Origin: Breoghania corrubedonensis
GTDB taxonomy: Bacteria; Pseudomonadota; Alphaproteobacteria; Rhizobiales; Stappiaceae
Reading direction: 5' to 3'
DNA: 64,000 nucleotides
Assembly: GCF_003053845.1 (NCBI RefSeq)
Contig: NZ_QAYG01000002.1
Coordinates: 248,001-312,000, forward strand
Under the pieces are notes generated by a model that was given only the letters and a program-made list of their open reading frames with translations, was not told the DNA's origin and searched no databases. Of the stretch, positions 1 through 8,550 are shown piece after piece. Each line of letters starts with the position of its first letter. Within the stretch, counting starts at the first letter, position 1. Both the position numbers and the translations under genes were made by a program.

Positions 1-547
1 CGCCCTTGACCAGCGCCCAGTAGACCTTGCGCGCCGAACGCGAGCGGAAGGCTTTCGTCAGTGCCTGCGCGGACTTGCGCGATTTGGCAACGATCAGGCA
101 GCCGGCGGTGTCCTTGTCGAGCCGGTGAACGAGGCGCGGCTTGTCGCCCGACTTGTCTGCGAACGCGTTCAGCATGCCGTCGATGTGCCGGGTGGTGCCC
201 GACCCGCCCTGAACCGCGAGGCCGGCCGGTTTGTTCAGCACCATCAAGTCCTTGTCCTCATAGAGGACCATCGCCTCGATGGCCGAGCGGTCGTCGTTGG
301 AGACCTTTTTCGGCGCCTGTTTCTCGATCTTCTTGGGATCGACGCCGAGCGGCGGAATGCGGATCTTCTGGCCCGCCGCCACCCGCGTGTCGGTCTTGGC
401 GCGGCCGCCGTCGACGCGCACCTGGCCGGTCCTGACGAGCTTCTGCAACTGGCCGAAGCCGAGACCGGGGAAGTGGCTCTTGAACCACCGGTCGAGGCGC
501 ATTCCGGCCTCGTCTGACGTCACGGTGCGGGTTTCGATGCCGCTCAT
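1..547 (-). CDS. RluA-family 23S rRNA pseudouridine synthase (partial, 3' end outside window)
   Basis: Reading leftward from the ATG at 547, 182 residues are visible before the window ends, so the C-terminus is missing. An S4-like RNA-binding domain comes first (MRLDRWFKSHFPG near residue 16, then a QLQKLVRTGQVRVDG stretch). The catalytic domain follows, with VLYEDKDLMVLNKPAGLAVQGG and HRLDKDTAG; the Asp of HRLDKDT is the catalytic nucleophile of the family. RluC/RluD-type enzymes isomerise uridines in 23S rRNA. RluC is the more likely subtype because of the S4 domain and spacing, but the missing end prevents a firm choice. It lies 91 bp upstream of msrB on the same strand. Confidence 0.88.
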   Translation of the reverse strand, partial: MSGIETRTVTSDEAGMRLDRWFKSHFPGLGFGQLQKLVRTGQVRVDGGRAKTDTRVAAGQKIRIPPLGVDPKKIEKQAPKKVSNDDRSAIEAMVLYEDKDLMVLNKPAGLAVQGGSGTTRHIDGMLNAFADKSGDKPRLVHRLDKDTAGCLIVAKSRKSAQALTKAFRSRSARKVYWALVKG

Positions 548-638
548 TTTTGGCGCTTTCGCTGGCGTTGGATGTGTCGCGCCTTATAGCGTCAGCGGGC
601 CGGGAAAGCCATTCCCGCATCACGAGAATTCGTGAAGA

Positions 639-1142
639 TCAGGCCGGCTTGAACGTCATCGCCACGCCGTTGATGCAATGACGCTTGCCGGTCGGCGGCG
701 GACCGTCGTCGAACACATGGCCGAGATGGCCCCCGCAGCGGCTGCAATGCTCCTCGGTGCGGGGAAAGATGAGCATGTAATCGCTCTTGAAGGCGACCGC
801 CTCCGGCAGCGTGCGGGTGAAGCTCGGCCAGCCCGTGCCGCTGTCGAACTTGTCGGCGGAGGCGAACACCGCCTGGTCGCAGCCGGCGCAATGAAAGGTG
901 CCTTCGCGCTTCTCGTCATTGAGCGGCGAGGAGAAGGCGCGCTCCGTCGCCTCTTCGCGCAGGACGGCAAACTGCTGGTCCGTCAGGAGCTTGCGCCATT
1001 CCTCTTTAGAATGGGAAACCTTGAAGGCCTCTCCCGTCTTGGCGTTTACCTGAAAATAGGTGCCGCCCGCGAGACCGCCGGCAAGCACGATGGCGGCCCC
1101 GCCAAAGAGCATCCTCCGCCTGCTGATCGTTGCGCTCGCCAT
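639..1142 (-). CDS. msrB: Peptide-methionine (R)-S-oxide reductase MsrB with Tat-like signal
   Basis: 167 residues. It reduces methionine-R-sulfoxide in damaged proteins. The N-terminus has SRRRMLF and a hydrophobic stretch (residues 7-30), resembling a twin-arginine signal or membrane anchor, so the enzyme is probably exported to the periplasm, unlike the usual cytosolic MsrB. Two CxxC pairs (C85/C88 and C133/C136) form the structural zinc site and C156 in RHCINGVAM is the catalytic cysteine. GTGWPSF is the family signature. The start is supported by AGGAGG six bases before the ATG. It appears to be monocistronic. Confidence 0.94.
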   Translation of the reverse strand: MASATISRRRMLFGGAAIVLAGGLAGGTYFQVNAKTGEAFKVSHSKEEWRKLLTDQQFAVLREEATERAFSSPLNDEKREGTFHCAGCDQAVFASADKFDSGTGWPSFTRTLPEAVAFKSDYMLIFPRTEEHCSRCGGHLGHVFDDGPPPTGKRHCINGVAMTFKPA

Positions 1143-1194
1143 GGCTTCCTCCTGATCGCTGTCGTGGCGGGGAAAAATCGCCCCCTGACCACAT

Positions 1195-1222
1195 GATACA
1201 TAGCGCCCGATACATAGCGCCC
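1195..1222. repeat. 14-bp perfect tandem duplication upstream of msrB
   Basis: GATACATAGCGCCC occurs twice head to tail (1195-1208 and 1209-1222) about 55 bp upstream of the msrB start. It could be a duplicated regulatory site or a slippage product. Confidence 0.8.
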
Positions 1223-1410
1223 AGGGGCCGCCGCGTCATTGCCCGGACCAGGCCAGGCAGGTCACTTCACGCTCCTCCCGCTACAACTTCTCTTGACCGC
1301 ACCGTGAGCCGGCCATGGCCTGCCTGCACCATCGCGCCCAACGGCGGGGATAAACCGTAATCGGCCCGAATCCGCGCTTTTTTACGTTTTGAATCGCGAC
1401 TGATTTTTCT

Positions 1411-1437
1411 CGAATTTCATCGAATTTCATCGAATTC
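1411..1437. repeat. 10-bp direct repeat, 2.7 copies (CGAATTTCAT)
   Basis: CGAATTTCAT at 1411-1420 and 1421-1430, then CGAATTC at 1431-1437. It sits in a short AT-rich island upstream of the patatin locus and may be part of its promoter. The 10-bp period is about one helical turn. Confidence 0.75.
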
Positions 1438-1537
1438 GGGCAAATGACGACACATCTTCAAACAATCGGCGAAGAGGCGGAACTTGTCCCCGCGCGCCCT
1501 TCACGACGGCTCTTCACGTCCATCGGGAGGGTCCCCG

Positions 1538-1693
1538 ATGGCACGCTTAAACCTTGCGCGAGGCTTCGCGGGAGTGGATGCTTTGCCGCAACGTCTCGCC
1601 GGTTATCCCCGACCGGACAACGGCGGCAAAAACCGCACCGGCCCAACGCGCGAACAAGCGGGCGGCAAACGGATGGCAGGAAGCATTTCATGA
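1538..1693 (+). CDS. Possible 51-residue upstream ORF coupled to the patatin gene
   Basis: The ATG at 1538 follows GGGAGGG with a six-base spacer, a better ribosome-binding site than most in the window. The 51-residue product (beginning MARLNLARGF) is basic and matches no family I recognise. Its TGA overlaps the ATG of the patatin gene as ATGA (1690-1693), the usual geometry of translational coupling. It could be a leader peptide or small gene. Alternatively it is chance, because the patatin gene has its own AGGAAG at about 1677. Its frame differs from that of the patatin gene. Confidence 0.35.
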   Translation: MARLNLARGFAGVDALPQRLAGYPRPDNGGKNRTGPTREQAGGKRMAGSIS

Positions 1694-4251
1694 AGGAGAT
1701 CGAACTGCGGCTGGCGCTGGTGCTTTATGGCGGCGTGTCGCTGGCGATCTACATGCACGGTGTCTCGCGCGAGGTGCTGGCGCTGGTGCGCGCCTCCAGC
1801 GCCCACGCACGCGCCCGGCAATCGGCCGAGAGCGACCCGCCAAGCCACCCGCCAGCCCACCCGTCAGACAATCCGCCGCGCCCGTCCTCGCCGGTCGAGG
1901 TCGCGTGGGAGAAGGTTTTCGCCGCGCTGTCGGAAACGGTGGAGCTGCGTGTCGTGGTCGATGCGATATCCGGTGCGTCGGCCGGCGGCGTCAACGGCAT
2001 CATGCTGGCGCGCGCGCTGGCCCACGACCTGCCGCTCACCGACCATCGCGCGATGTGGCTTGAAAACGCCGATGTCACCCGTCTCGCCAAGCCGCAGGAC
2101 GGCCTCACCCGCTATTTCAAGCGCACCGTCTCGCCCGTCATCGACCGTCTGGTGGCCACCACGCTGAAAAGCCAGATCGACGACCCCGAAACCCGCGAGA
2201 AGCTGCGCGCCTTCGTCCAGTCGCGCTGGTTCACGCCGCCGTTTTCCGGCGAGCGTTTCGCCGGATGGATGCTGGACGCCTGCGCCCGCATGGACAGCCA
2301 GTGGCGCGACGGCGCAACCCTGCTGCCGCGCGGCCACCGGCTCGACCTTTTCGTGACGCTGACCGACTTTCACGGCCGGCGCCGCAAGATCTTGCTGGAG
2401 AACCCGGTCGAGCTGGAGGAAACCGAGCACCGCCGCATCCTGCATTTCCAGGCCATCCACCGCGCCGGCGGTATCGACAGCGACATGGGGCGGGAAAACG
2501 TGCCGGACATGGTCTTCGCCGCGCGGGCCACCGCTTCCTTTCCCGGCGCCTTTCCTCCGGCAACGATCGCGGAGATGGATGGCCTGCTGGCCGAGCGCGG
2601 CGATCCCTGGCCCGATCGCGAGCGCTTCCTGCGCGAGACCCTCGGGGTCGATCCCGACGAGGCTGTCCCGCCGGTCTTCGTCGACGGTTCCGTGGTGATG
2701 AACAAACCCTTCGCCCCGGTACTGGACGCGATCAGCGACCGGCCGGCCATGCGCGAGGTCGTGCGCCGGCTGATCTATGTCGATCCGATGCCGGAAATCG
2801 AACGCCGCCCCGTGGACCGGGAGACCGTGCCGGGCTTCTTCCGCATCATCCTCGCCTCGCTTTCCCAGATCCCGCGCAACGAGCCGATCGGCGACGAACT
2901 GGAGGAGCTGGAGAGCGCAAACCGCAAGGCCCGCCACCTGACCGATCTGATCGCGGCGACGGATCCGCTGGTGGACCGGGAAGTTTCCGCGATCCTGACC
3001 CGGGAGGGAGACGACGCCCCGACGGTTCAGCGCCTGCGGGCCTGCCGTCAACTGGCGAATACGCAAGCCCACCGGCAGGCGGGTTTCATGCACCTGCCCT
3101 ACCTCAAGCTGAAACTCGCCGCGCTTTCCAACCGGCTGACGAAACTGATCGCCGGACTTGCCGTGGAAGGCGGGGACCGCGTCCTTGAACGCGAGATGGA
3201 ACGGCGGATCGAGCGCTATCTGCATCGGTTGCAGGAGGACGCGCGGGCGGAGGCAGGGACTGGCGACGACGGGCCGGTTCCGCACACGGTCGCCGATTTC
3301 CTGCGCGGGCTGGATGTCGACTACCGCATTCGCCGGCTTCGCTTCGTCATCCGCCGGCTGAACGACCTCTATAACTGGCCGGAGATGCAGGTCTTTGACC
3401 AGTCGTCGGAGATGATGGACGAGCTGAAGGCGACGCTCTACGACCAGATCGAGCGGTTGTCGCACTACTGGCGGGCGGAAAGCCACGATCAGGCGACCCG
3501 GCTCGCGGCGCGCCAACTCGTGGCCTGCCCCGCCGACGACGAGGACCTGCTGGCGCATTTTTTCGGCGGGCTCACCCGCACCATGGCGCTTGCCGAGATC
3601 GACAGGCTGCACGACGACATCTTTTCCGTGATGAGCTTCGCCTTCATCGCTCCGCCGCTGCGCCGTCGGCTGACCGGCGCCTATATCGGCTTCGCCTTCT
3701 ACGATCTGGTCACCTTTCCGGTGATGCAGCACCGCGAATTCACGGAGGTGAACGAGGTGCTTGTGGAGCGCATTTCGGCCACCGATCCCGGTGCGCTGAG
3801 CGAACAGCCGATAAAACTGAAGGGCGCCGCGCTGTCGCTCTTCGGCGCCTTCTTCAACCGCGCCTGGCGCGAACACGATTACCTGTGGGGCCGGCTCAAC
3901 GCCGCGGATCGGCTGCTGTCGACCGTGCTGACGGCGGTGGGCGAGCGCATTCCGGCCACTCTCGACCAGGATCAGTTGCGAGCCGGGATCTTCGAGGCGA
4001 TCGTGGAGGAGGAAGCCGCCCACCTCACGGCCGATCCGACACTTATCGATTCGGTACGCGAACGCATTGCCGCGCGCTACGGCTCGAAAGGGCTGTCCGA
4101 TCCGACACAAGACGGCAAGCCGAACGGTGGGCCCGACAGCTTCGCCGCGTCCGCTCACCCAGGACCGGAGCTGGCAGCACATTTCCCCGACAAGGGCGAA
4201 ACCGGGCCGATATCCAAACCGGAAGATGACGGCACGTCCGCCACCCGCTAG
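1690..4251 (+). CDS. Large patatin-like phospholipase/lipase (patatin-related, DUF3376-type)
   Basis: 853 residues from the ATG at 1690, chosen because MKEIELRLALVLYGGVSLAIYMHG begins the patatin fold at residue 4 and AGGAAG lies just upstream. The oxyanion-hole glycines are at residues 14-15, the nucleophile elbow GASAGG carries Ser97 (GxSxG), and DGSVVMNKPF supplies the catalytic Asp332, so the Ser-Asp dyad is intact. No signal peptide is visible. About 500 further residues rich in Arg, Glu and Leu follow, as in the long patatin-related family of alphaproteobacteria and actinobacteria. The expected activity is acyl-ester hydrolysis of membrane lipids; the substrate is unknown. A hydroxylase-family gene follows after 35 bp, suggesting co-transcription. 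Confidence 0.85.
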   Translation: MKEIELRLALVLYGGVSLAIYMHGVSREVLALVRASSAHARARQSAESDPPSHPPAHPSDNPPRPSSPVEVAWEKVFAALSETVELRVVVDAISGASAGGVNGIMLARALAHDLPLTDHRAMWLENADVTRLAKPQDGLTRYFKRTVSPVIDRLVATTLKSQIDDPETREKLRAFVQSRWFTPPFSGERFAGWMLDACARMDSQWRDGATLLPRGHRLDLFVTLTDFHGRRRKILLENPVELEETEHRRILHFQAIHRAGGIDSDMGRENVPDMVFAARATASFPGAFPPATIAEMDGLLAERGDPWPDRERFLRETLGVDPDEAVPPVFVDGSVVMNKPFAPVLDAISDRPAMREVVRRLIYVDPMPEIERRPVDRETVPGFFRIILASLSQIPRNEPIGDELEELESANRKARHLTDLIAATDPLVDREVSAILTREGDDAPTVQRLRACRQLANTQAHRQAGFMHLPYLKLKLAALSNRLTKLIAGLAVEGGDRVLEREMERRIERYLHRLQEDARAEAGTGDDGPVPHTVADFLRGLDVDYRIRRLRFVIRRLNDLYNWPEMQVFDQSSEMMDELKATLYDQIERLSHYWRAESHDQATRLAARQLVACPADDEDLLAHFFGGLTRTMALAEIDRLHDDIFSVMSFAFIAPPLRRRLTGAYIGFAFYDLVTFPVMQHREFTEVNEVLVERISATDPGALSEQPIKLKGAALSLFGAFFNRAWREHDYLWGRLNAADRLLSTVLTAVGERIPATLDQDQLRAGIFEAIVEEEAAHLTADPTLIDSVRERIAARYGSKGLSDPTQDGKPNGGPDSFAASAHPGPELAAHFPDKGETGPISKPEDDGTSATR

Positions 4252-4286
4252 AATTCCCGCAACGGAAACATTCGTGGGGACGACCG

Positions 4287-5063
4287 GTGATTGCGATTGC
4301 GCAAGGCTGGACTGGCTTCGTCGTGCTTTGGGCCGCCGCCTATGCCGGTCTCGTCGCGCTCTATCTTTTCATGGGGCTGGCGCTCGTCGCCCTCAACCGC
4401 CGGCACCCGGAGCGCCGGATCCAGCCGGAGCGGGAGCCTTCAGGCGCGGCTGGACAGATCAGGCAAAGCTTGATCGCGCTTGTCTCCATCGCAGGCTATC
4501 TGGCCGGCGGGCTTTCGCTGCAGGCAAATGGCTACGCCCTGTTTGCACCGGGCGATCTGACGGCGACGTCCCTTGCGCTCTGGGCCGTCATCTCGTTCGT
4601 CGTCTACGACACATGGTTCTACTGGGGCCACCGGATGATGCACACCAGGGCGTTCTACCGCTTTCACGCCCTTCACCACCGTGCGATCACGCCCTCCACC
4701 TGGACCAACAATTCCGACAGCTTTGTCGGCGCGGCCGTGGAACAGGGCTACTTCCTTATCGCGCCGCTTCTTCTGCCAATCCCGCCGGTGGTCCTCATCA
4801 TTCACAAGATCTACGATCAGGCGAGCGGTATGGTCAGCCATTGCGGCCATGAATATGTCGCCTCGCGCACCGCGCGCGCGCCATGGCCGCTGCTTTGCAC
4901 GATTTTCCACGACCAGCATCATTCCAACTTCCGCTGCAATTTCGGCAATACGTTCTCGCTGTGGGACCGCGCCATGGGCACGCTTCATCCAACCTATGAC
5001 GTGTCGGTCGAACGCATGGAGCACCTCGACAAGGTGCGAGCGAGCGATGCCCCGGGCACTTGA
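4287..5063 (+). CDS. Sterol desaturase/fatty acid hydroxylase family protein, copy 1
   Basis: 258 residues from a GTG start preceded by GGGGA. It is an integral membrane di-iron enzyme of the fatty acid hydroxylase superfamily. The His clusters are HRMMH, HALHH and HDQHH, with WFYWGHR before the first, matching the HxxxH / HxxHH / HxxHH pattern that binds two irons. An N-terminal hydrophobic segment precedes NRRHPERRIQ, a motif shared by all three neighbouring paralogues. The C-terminal LWDRAMGTLHPTYD is also shared. These enzymes hydroxylate or desaturate lipid chains, sterols or carotenoids with O2; the substrate here is unknown. It is 35 bp after the patatin gene. Confidence 0.85.
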   Translation: MIAIAQGWTGFVVLWAAAYAGLVALYLFMGLALVALNRRHPERRIQPEREPSGAAGQIRQSLIALVSIAGYLAGGLSLQANGYALFAPGDLTATSLALWAVISFVVYDTWFYWGHRMMHTRAFYRFHALHHRAITPSTWTNNSDSFVGAAVEQGYFLIAPLLLPIPPVVLIIHKIYDQASGMVSHCGHEYVASRTARAPWPLLCTIFHDQHHSNFRCNFGNTFSLWDRAMGTLHPTYDVSVERMEHLDKVRASDAPGT

Positions 5064-5191
5064 AAACCTGCGCGACGGTGCCGGTTCGTTTGCATCGCAG
5101 CAAGACGTGAACTAGGTTTGCGCTTTCCGGCCCCCGCCCGCCCAATCGGGACATTCGGCGACGGGCCGCGCGCTTTTTCGGGATTGTCAGG

Positions 5192-5992
5192 ATGGGTCTT
5201 GCCGCTGCCGCTCTGGGACTGCTTGTCCAGTACGCGATGCTGTTCGCGGCCATCTATGCGGTGACGCTCGTCGTCTATTTCGCGACCGGGCTCGCGCTCA
5301 CCTGGGTAAACCGGCGCCATCCCGAGCGCCGCATCCAGCCCGACCGCGACGGCTCAAGGCGCATGCGGCGGGAAATCCGCGCGTCGATGAAGGCGCTCGC
5401 CACGTCGTCCGCGCTGATTTCGTCCGGCTTCTTCGCTCAATTGAATGGCTGGACGGTCGCCCCGCTGGAAGCGTCCTGGTGGTCCATACCGGTGATGTTC
5501 GTCGTCTCAATGGTGCTGTTCGACGCCTGGTTCTACTGGGGGCATCGGCTGCTGCACCTGCCGGCTCTCTATCGCTTTCACGCGCCGCACCATGCCTCGC
5601 TCGCGCCCACCGCGTGGAGCAACGACAGTTCCACCACCGTCGATACGCTGATCGAGCACGGCTACTACTTCGTGATCTGGTTTATCCTGCCGATGCCGGC
5701 CGCGGCTCTCTTTGCCCAGCGGCTCTACGATCAGGTGTCCGGCATGATCGGGCACGCGGGTTTCGAGTATTTCGCCTCGCCCACCGCGCGCTGGCCCTCG
5801 CCGCTGATCTGCACCACCTTTCACGACCTGCATCATTCCGGCTTCCGCTACAATTTCGGCAACTTCTTTTCGCTGTGGGACCGGATGATGGGAACCGTGG
5901 ATCCGCGCTACGACGCGATGGTGGAGGAGTTCGAACACCCGGCGGCCGGCGGCAAGGCTGCCGTGGAAACCGGAGAGGGGACACATGGCTGA
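5192..5992 (+). CDS. Sterol desaturase/fatty acid hydroxylase family protein, copy 2
   Basis: 266 residues, paralogous to the genes on both sides. His clusters HRLLH, HAPHH and HDLHH are intact, as are NRRHPERRIQ near residue 43 and LWDRMMGTVDPRYD near the end. Several membrane segments are predicted by eye. A 128-bp gap separates it from copy 1, so it may have its own promoter. Its end overlaps the start of copy 3 by eight bases (ATGGCTGA), so copies 2 and 3 are almost certainly translated from one mRNA. The substrate is unknown. Confidence 0.85.
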   Translation: MGLAAAALGLLVQYAMLFAAIYAVTLVVYFATGLALTWVNRRHPERRIQPDRDGSRRMRREIRASMKALATSSALISSGFFAQLNGWTVAPLEASWWSIPVMFVVSMVLFDAWFYWGHRLLHLPALYRFHAPHHASLAPTAWSNDSSTTVDTLIEHGYYFVIWFILPMPAAALFAQRLYDQVSGMIGHAGFEYFASPTARWPSPLICTTFHDLHHSGFRYNFGNFFSLWDRMMGTVDPRYDAMVEEFEHPAAGGKAAVETGEGTHG

Positions 5993-6791
5993 GGGGCTTA
6001 TCGGCGCGGGCACGCTGTTCATCGACTTCCTGCCCTGGTGGGCGACGGTCTATGCGGTGAACGTGTTTCTGTATTTCGCGACCGGCTGGGTGCTGGTCGC
6101 CATCCAGAACCGGCATCCCGAGCGCCGCATCCAGCAAAACCGGCGCGGCGAAAAGCGGATGAAGAAGGAGATCCGCCAGTCGGTGATCTCGCTTCTTGTG
6201 ACCGACGGCTGCCTGGCGGGCGGGCTCTTTCTGCAATATCGCGGGCTGACGCTCGTCGAGCCGCTGGCGCTTTCGTGGTGGTCGATACCGGCAATGTTCG
6301 CCGTCTCGATCCTCGCCTTCGATGCCTGGTTCTACTGGATGCACCGCTTCATGCACACGAAGCTGATGTATCGGTTCCACGCCGAGCATCATCGCTCGGT
6401 GGCGCCGACCGTGTGGAGCACCTACAGCGACGATCTGGTCGATGCCTTCGTCATGCAGTGCTATTACCTGTGGGCGCCGCTGGTGTTGCCGATCCCGGCG
6501 CTGGTGCTGCTTGGCCACCGGATCTACGACCATTTCAACGGCACGATCGGCCATTCGGGCTTCGAGTTCTGGGCGGGTCCTGCCTCGCGCGCGCCCTCTC
6601 CCATGGTCTGCGTCACCTTCCACGACCAGCACCATTCACGCTTCAAGTACAACTACGCCAACTTCTTTTCCTTCTGGGACAGGCTGATGGGCACGATCGA
6701 CCCGAAATACGACGAGGCCGTCAAGGGCTTCGAGCAGCTCGGCGGCAAGGCGCAGGAGACGCCGGAAACGGCGAACCGGCCGGCGGAATAG
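5985..6791 (+). CDS. Sterol desaturase/fatty acid hydroxylase family protein, copy 3
   Basis: 268 residues. His clusters HRFMH, HAEHH and HDQHH, plus NRHPERRIQ and FWDRLMGTIDPKYD, place it with copies 1 and 2. Tryptophan-rich WFYWMHR replaces WFYWGHR. The start overlaps copy 2 by eight bases. The C-terminus carries a short Glu-rich tail. The role is inferred as O2-dependent oxidation of a membrane lipid; divergence among the three copies suggests sequential or alternative substrates rather than recent duplication. crcB follows after 22 bp. Confidence 0.85.
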   Translation: MAEGLIGAGTLFIDFLPWWATVYAVNVFLYFATGWVLVAIQNRHPERRIQQNRRGEKRMKKEIRQSVISLLVTDGCLAGGLFLQYRGLTLVEPLALSWWSIPAMFAVSILAFDAWFYWMHRFMHTKLMYRFHAEHHRSVAPTVWSTYSDDLVDAFVMQCYYLWAPLVLPIPALVLLGHRIYDHFNGTIGHSGFEFWAGPASRAPSPMVCVTFHDQHHSRFKYNYANFFSFWDRLMGTIDPKYDEAVKGFEQLGGKAQETPETANRPAE

Positions 6792-6813
6792 GCGCAGCGG
6801 ATAAAGCAAGAGA

Positions 6814-7194
6814 ATGAAACACCTCCTCCTCGTCGCGCTGGGCGGCGGCATCGGCGCGGCGGGCCGCCACCTTGTCGGCCTCTACATGATGCGTCAGTTC
6901 GGCACCGGTTTTCCCTACGGCACGCTGACGGTGAACGTCCTCGGCTCGTTCATCATGGGTCTGCTGATCGCGATTCTGTCGCGCATGGACGGTTCGTTCC
7001 AGAACGTGCGCCTGCTGGTCGCCACCGGCATGCTGGGAGGCTTCACGACGTTCTCGTCCTTCTCGCTCGATTTCGCGACGATCTGGGAACGCGGCCACAT
7101 GGAGCTTGCGCTGGGCTACATGCTGATCACGGTTGTCGCCTCCATCGGCGCACTGTTCGCCGCGCTGTGGCTGGTGCGCGGACTGGCGGGATAG
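6814..7194 (+). CDS. crcB: Fluoride ion channel CrcB/Fluc
   Basis: 126 residues with four hydrophobic segments. GGGIGAAGRH, GTLTVNVLGSFIMG and ATGMLGGFTTFSSFS are the characteristic CrcB motifs; the TTFSSFS stretch contributes the Phe/Ser fluoride path. It exports fluoride as a dual-topology dimer in the inner membrane. It lies 22 bp after the third hydroxylase-family gene, leaving no room for a fluoride riboswitch, so it is probably read through from upstream. It converges on rarA. Confidence 0.94.
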   Translation: MKHLLLVALGGGIGAAGRHLVGLYMMRQFGTGFPYGTLTVNVLGSFIMGLLIAILSRMDGSFQNVRLLVATGMLGGFTTFSSFSLDFATIWERGHMELALGYMLITVVASIGALFAALWLVRGLAG

Positions 7195-7239
7195 GCGGGA
7201 AGGATAGCCCCCGCAAGGACCTCCCTCCCGCAAACCTCC

Positions 7240-8550
7240 TCAGCCCTCGCCGCGTTCGCGCCGGAGCTTGGCCCAGTAATCCAGCCGCTTGCGGATCTCG
7301 CGTTCGAAACCGCGTTCCACCGGCTCGTAGTAATGCTGGCGGCCGAGCTGTTCGGGGAAATAGTCCTGACCGGAAAAGGCGTCGGGCTCGTCGTGATCGT
7401 AGCGGTAGCCGTCGCCATAGCCCTCCGCCTTCATCAGCTTCGTCGGCGCGTTGAGGATATGGCGCGGCGGCGGCAGGGAGCCGGCCTGCTTGGCGGACCG
7501 CATCGCCGCCTTGAAGGCCGTGTAGACGGCGTTCGACTTTGGCGCCGACGCCAGATAGACGCAGGCTTCCGCGAGCCCCAGTTCGCCCTCCGGCGAGCCC
7601 AACAGCCGGTACTGCTCAACGGCCGCGTTGGCGATGACAAGGGCCTGCGGATCGGCGAGCCCGATGTCCTCTGAGGCCATGCGCACCAGCCGGCGGCCGA
7701 GAAACAGCGGATCCTCGCCGGCATCGAACATGCGGCAGAGATAGTAGAGCGCCGCATCGGGATCGGACCCGCGCACCGACTTGTGCAGCGCTGAGATGAG
7801 GTTGTAGTGCCCGTCCTGGCCCTTGTCGTAGATCGGCGCGCGGCGCTGGACGATCTCCTGCAACTGCGCGGCATCGAAGGTCTCGCCCTCGCCGGCCGCA
7901 CGCCACACGTCCTCGGCCAGCGTCAGCGAGGCGCGGCCGTCGCCGTCGGCCATCCGGATAAGCGTTTCGCGCGCCTCTTCGTCAAGCGGCAGCGGCCGAC
8001 CCTCCAGCACCTCGGCACGCGCCAGCAGACGCTCGATGCCCGCCTCATCGATGGACTTGAAACTCATCACATGGGCGCGCGACAAGAGCGCGGCGTTGAG
8101 CTCGAAGGACGGGTTCTCGGTGGTCGCGCCGACGAGCGTCACCGTGCCGTCCTCCATGACGGGCAGGAAACTGTCCTGCTGGGCGCGGTTGAAGCGGTGG
8201 ATCTCGTCGACGAACAAAAGCGTGCCGCGGCCCGACATGCGCCGCATGCGGGCGGCCTCGAACACCTTCTTCAGATCCGCGACGCCTGAGAAGATCGCCG
8301 AGATCTGCTCGAAGGCGAGATCGGTCTCACGCGCCAGCAGCCTCGCGACGGTGGTCTTGCCGGTGCCCGGCGGGCCCCAGAAGATCAGCGAGCCGAGAGA
8401 GCCGGAGCGCAGCATCCGCGTCAGTGCGCCGTCGGGCCCGACGATATGGTCCTGGCCGACCACGTCTTCCAGCTTTTCCGGCCGCAACCGGTCTGCGAGC
8501 GGGCGCGGCGCATCGTTTACCGGGCCGGAGGCTGCGAAAAGATCGCTCAT
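7240..8550 (-). CDS. rarA: Replication-associated recombination protein A (RarA/MgsA), AAA+ ATPase
   Basis: 436 residues from the ATG at 8550, which gives the family N-terminus MSDLFAASG; an upstream in-frame start would add about 64 unlikely residues. Walker A is GPPGTGKTT and Walker B is LLFVDEIHRFN. PLADRLRPEKLEDVVGQDH is the family opening, and the C-terminal MgsA-type tetramerisation domain contains DPDAALYYLCRMFDAGEDP. It acts at stalled replication forks with the replisome and clamp loader. Length agrees with E. coli RarA. Confidence 0.95.
   Translation of the reverse strand: MSDLFAASGPVNDAPRPLADRLRPEKLEDVVGQDHIVGPDGALTRMLRSGSLGSLIFWGPPGTGKTTVARLLARETDLAFEQISAIFSGVADLKKVFEAARMRRMSGRGTLLFVDEIHRFNRAQQDSFLPVMEDGTVTLVGATTENPSFELNAALLSRAHVMSFKSIDEAGIERLLARAEVLEGRPLPLDEEARETLIRMADGDGRASLTLAEDVWRAAGEGETFDAAQLQEIVQRRAPIYDKGQDGHYNLISALHKSVRGSDPDAALYYLCRMFDAGEDPLFLGRRLVRMASEDIGLADPQALVIANAAVEQYRLLGSPEGELGLAEACVYLASAPKSNAVYTAFKAAMRSAKQAGSLPPPRHILNAPTKLMKAEGYGDGYRYDHDEPDAFSGQDYFPEQLGRQHYYEPVERGFEREIRKRLDYWAKLRRERGEG

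Larger units (their letters stand above)
1143..1537. other. Intergenic region between msrB and the patatin locus
   Basis: About 395 bp upstream of msrB (minus) and of the patatin locus (plus), so it should hold both promoters. It contains two small direct-repeat tracts, listed separately, and an AT-rich stretch at 1378-1440 that contrasts with the GC-rich surroundings. No further gene is supported. A longer reading frame for the patatin gene could start at 1444, but it lacks a good ribosome-binding site. Confidence 0.5.

Noticed and set aside
1864-4182. A 772-codon open frame opposite the patatin gene
   Set aside because: Antisense shadow; the plus-strand frame has catalytic motifs, this one has none.
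6792-6813. Fluoride riboswitch before crcB
   Set aside because: Only 22 bp separate crcB from the preceding gene, too short for the aptamer.
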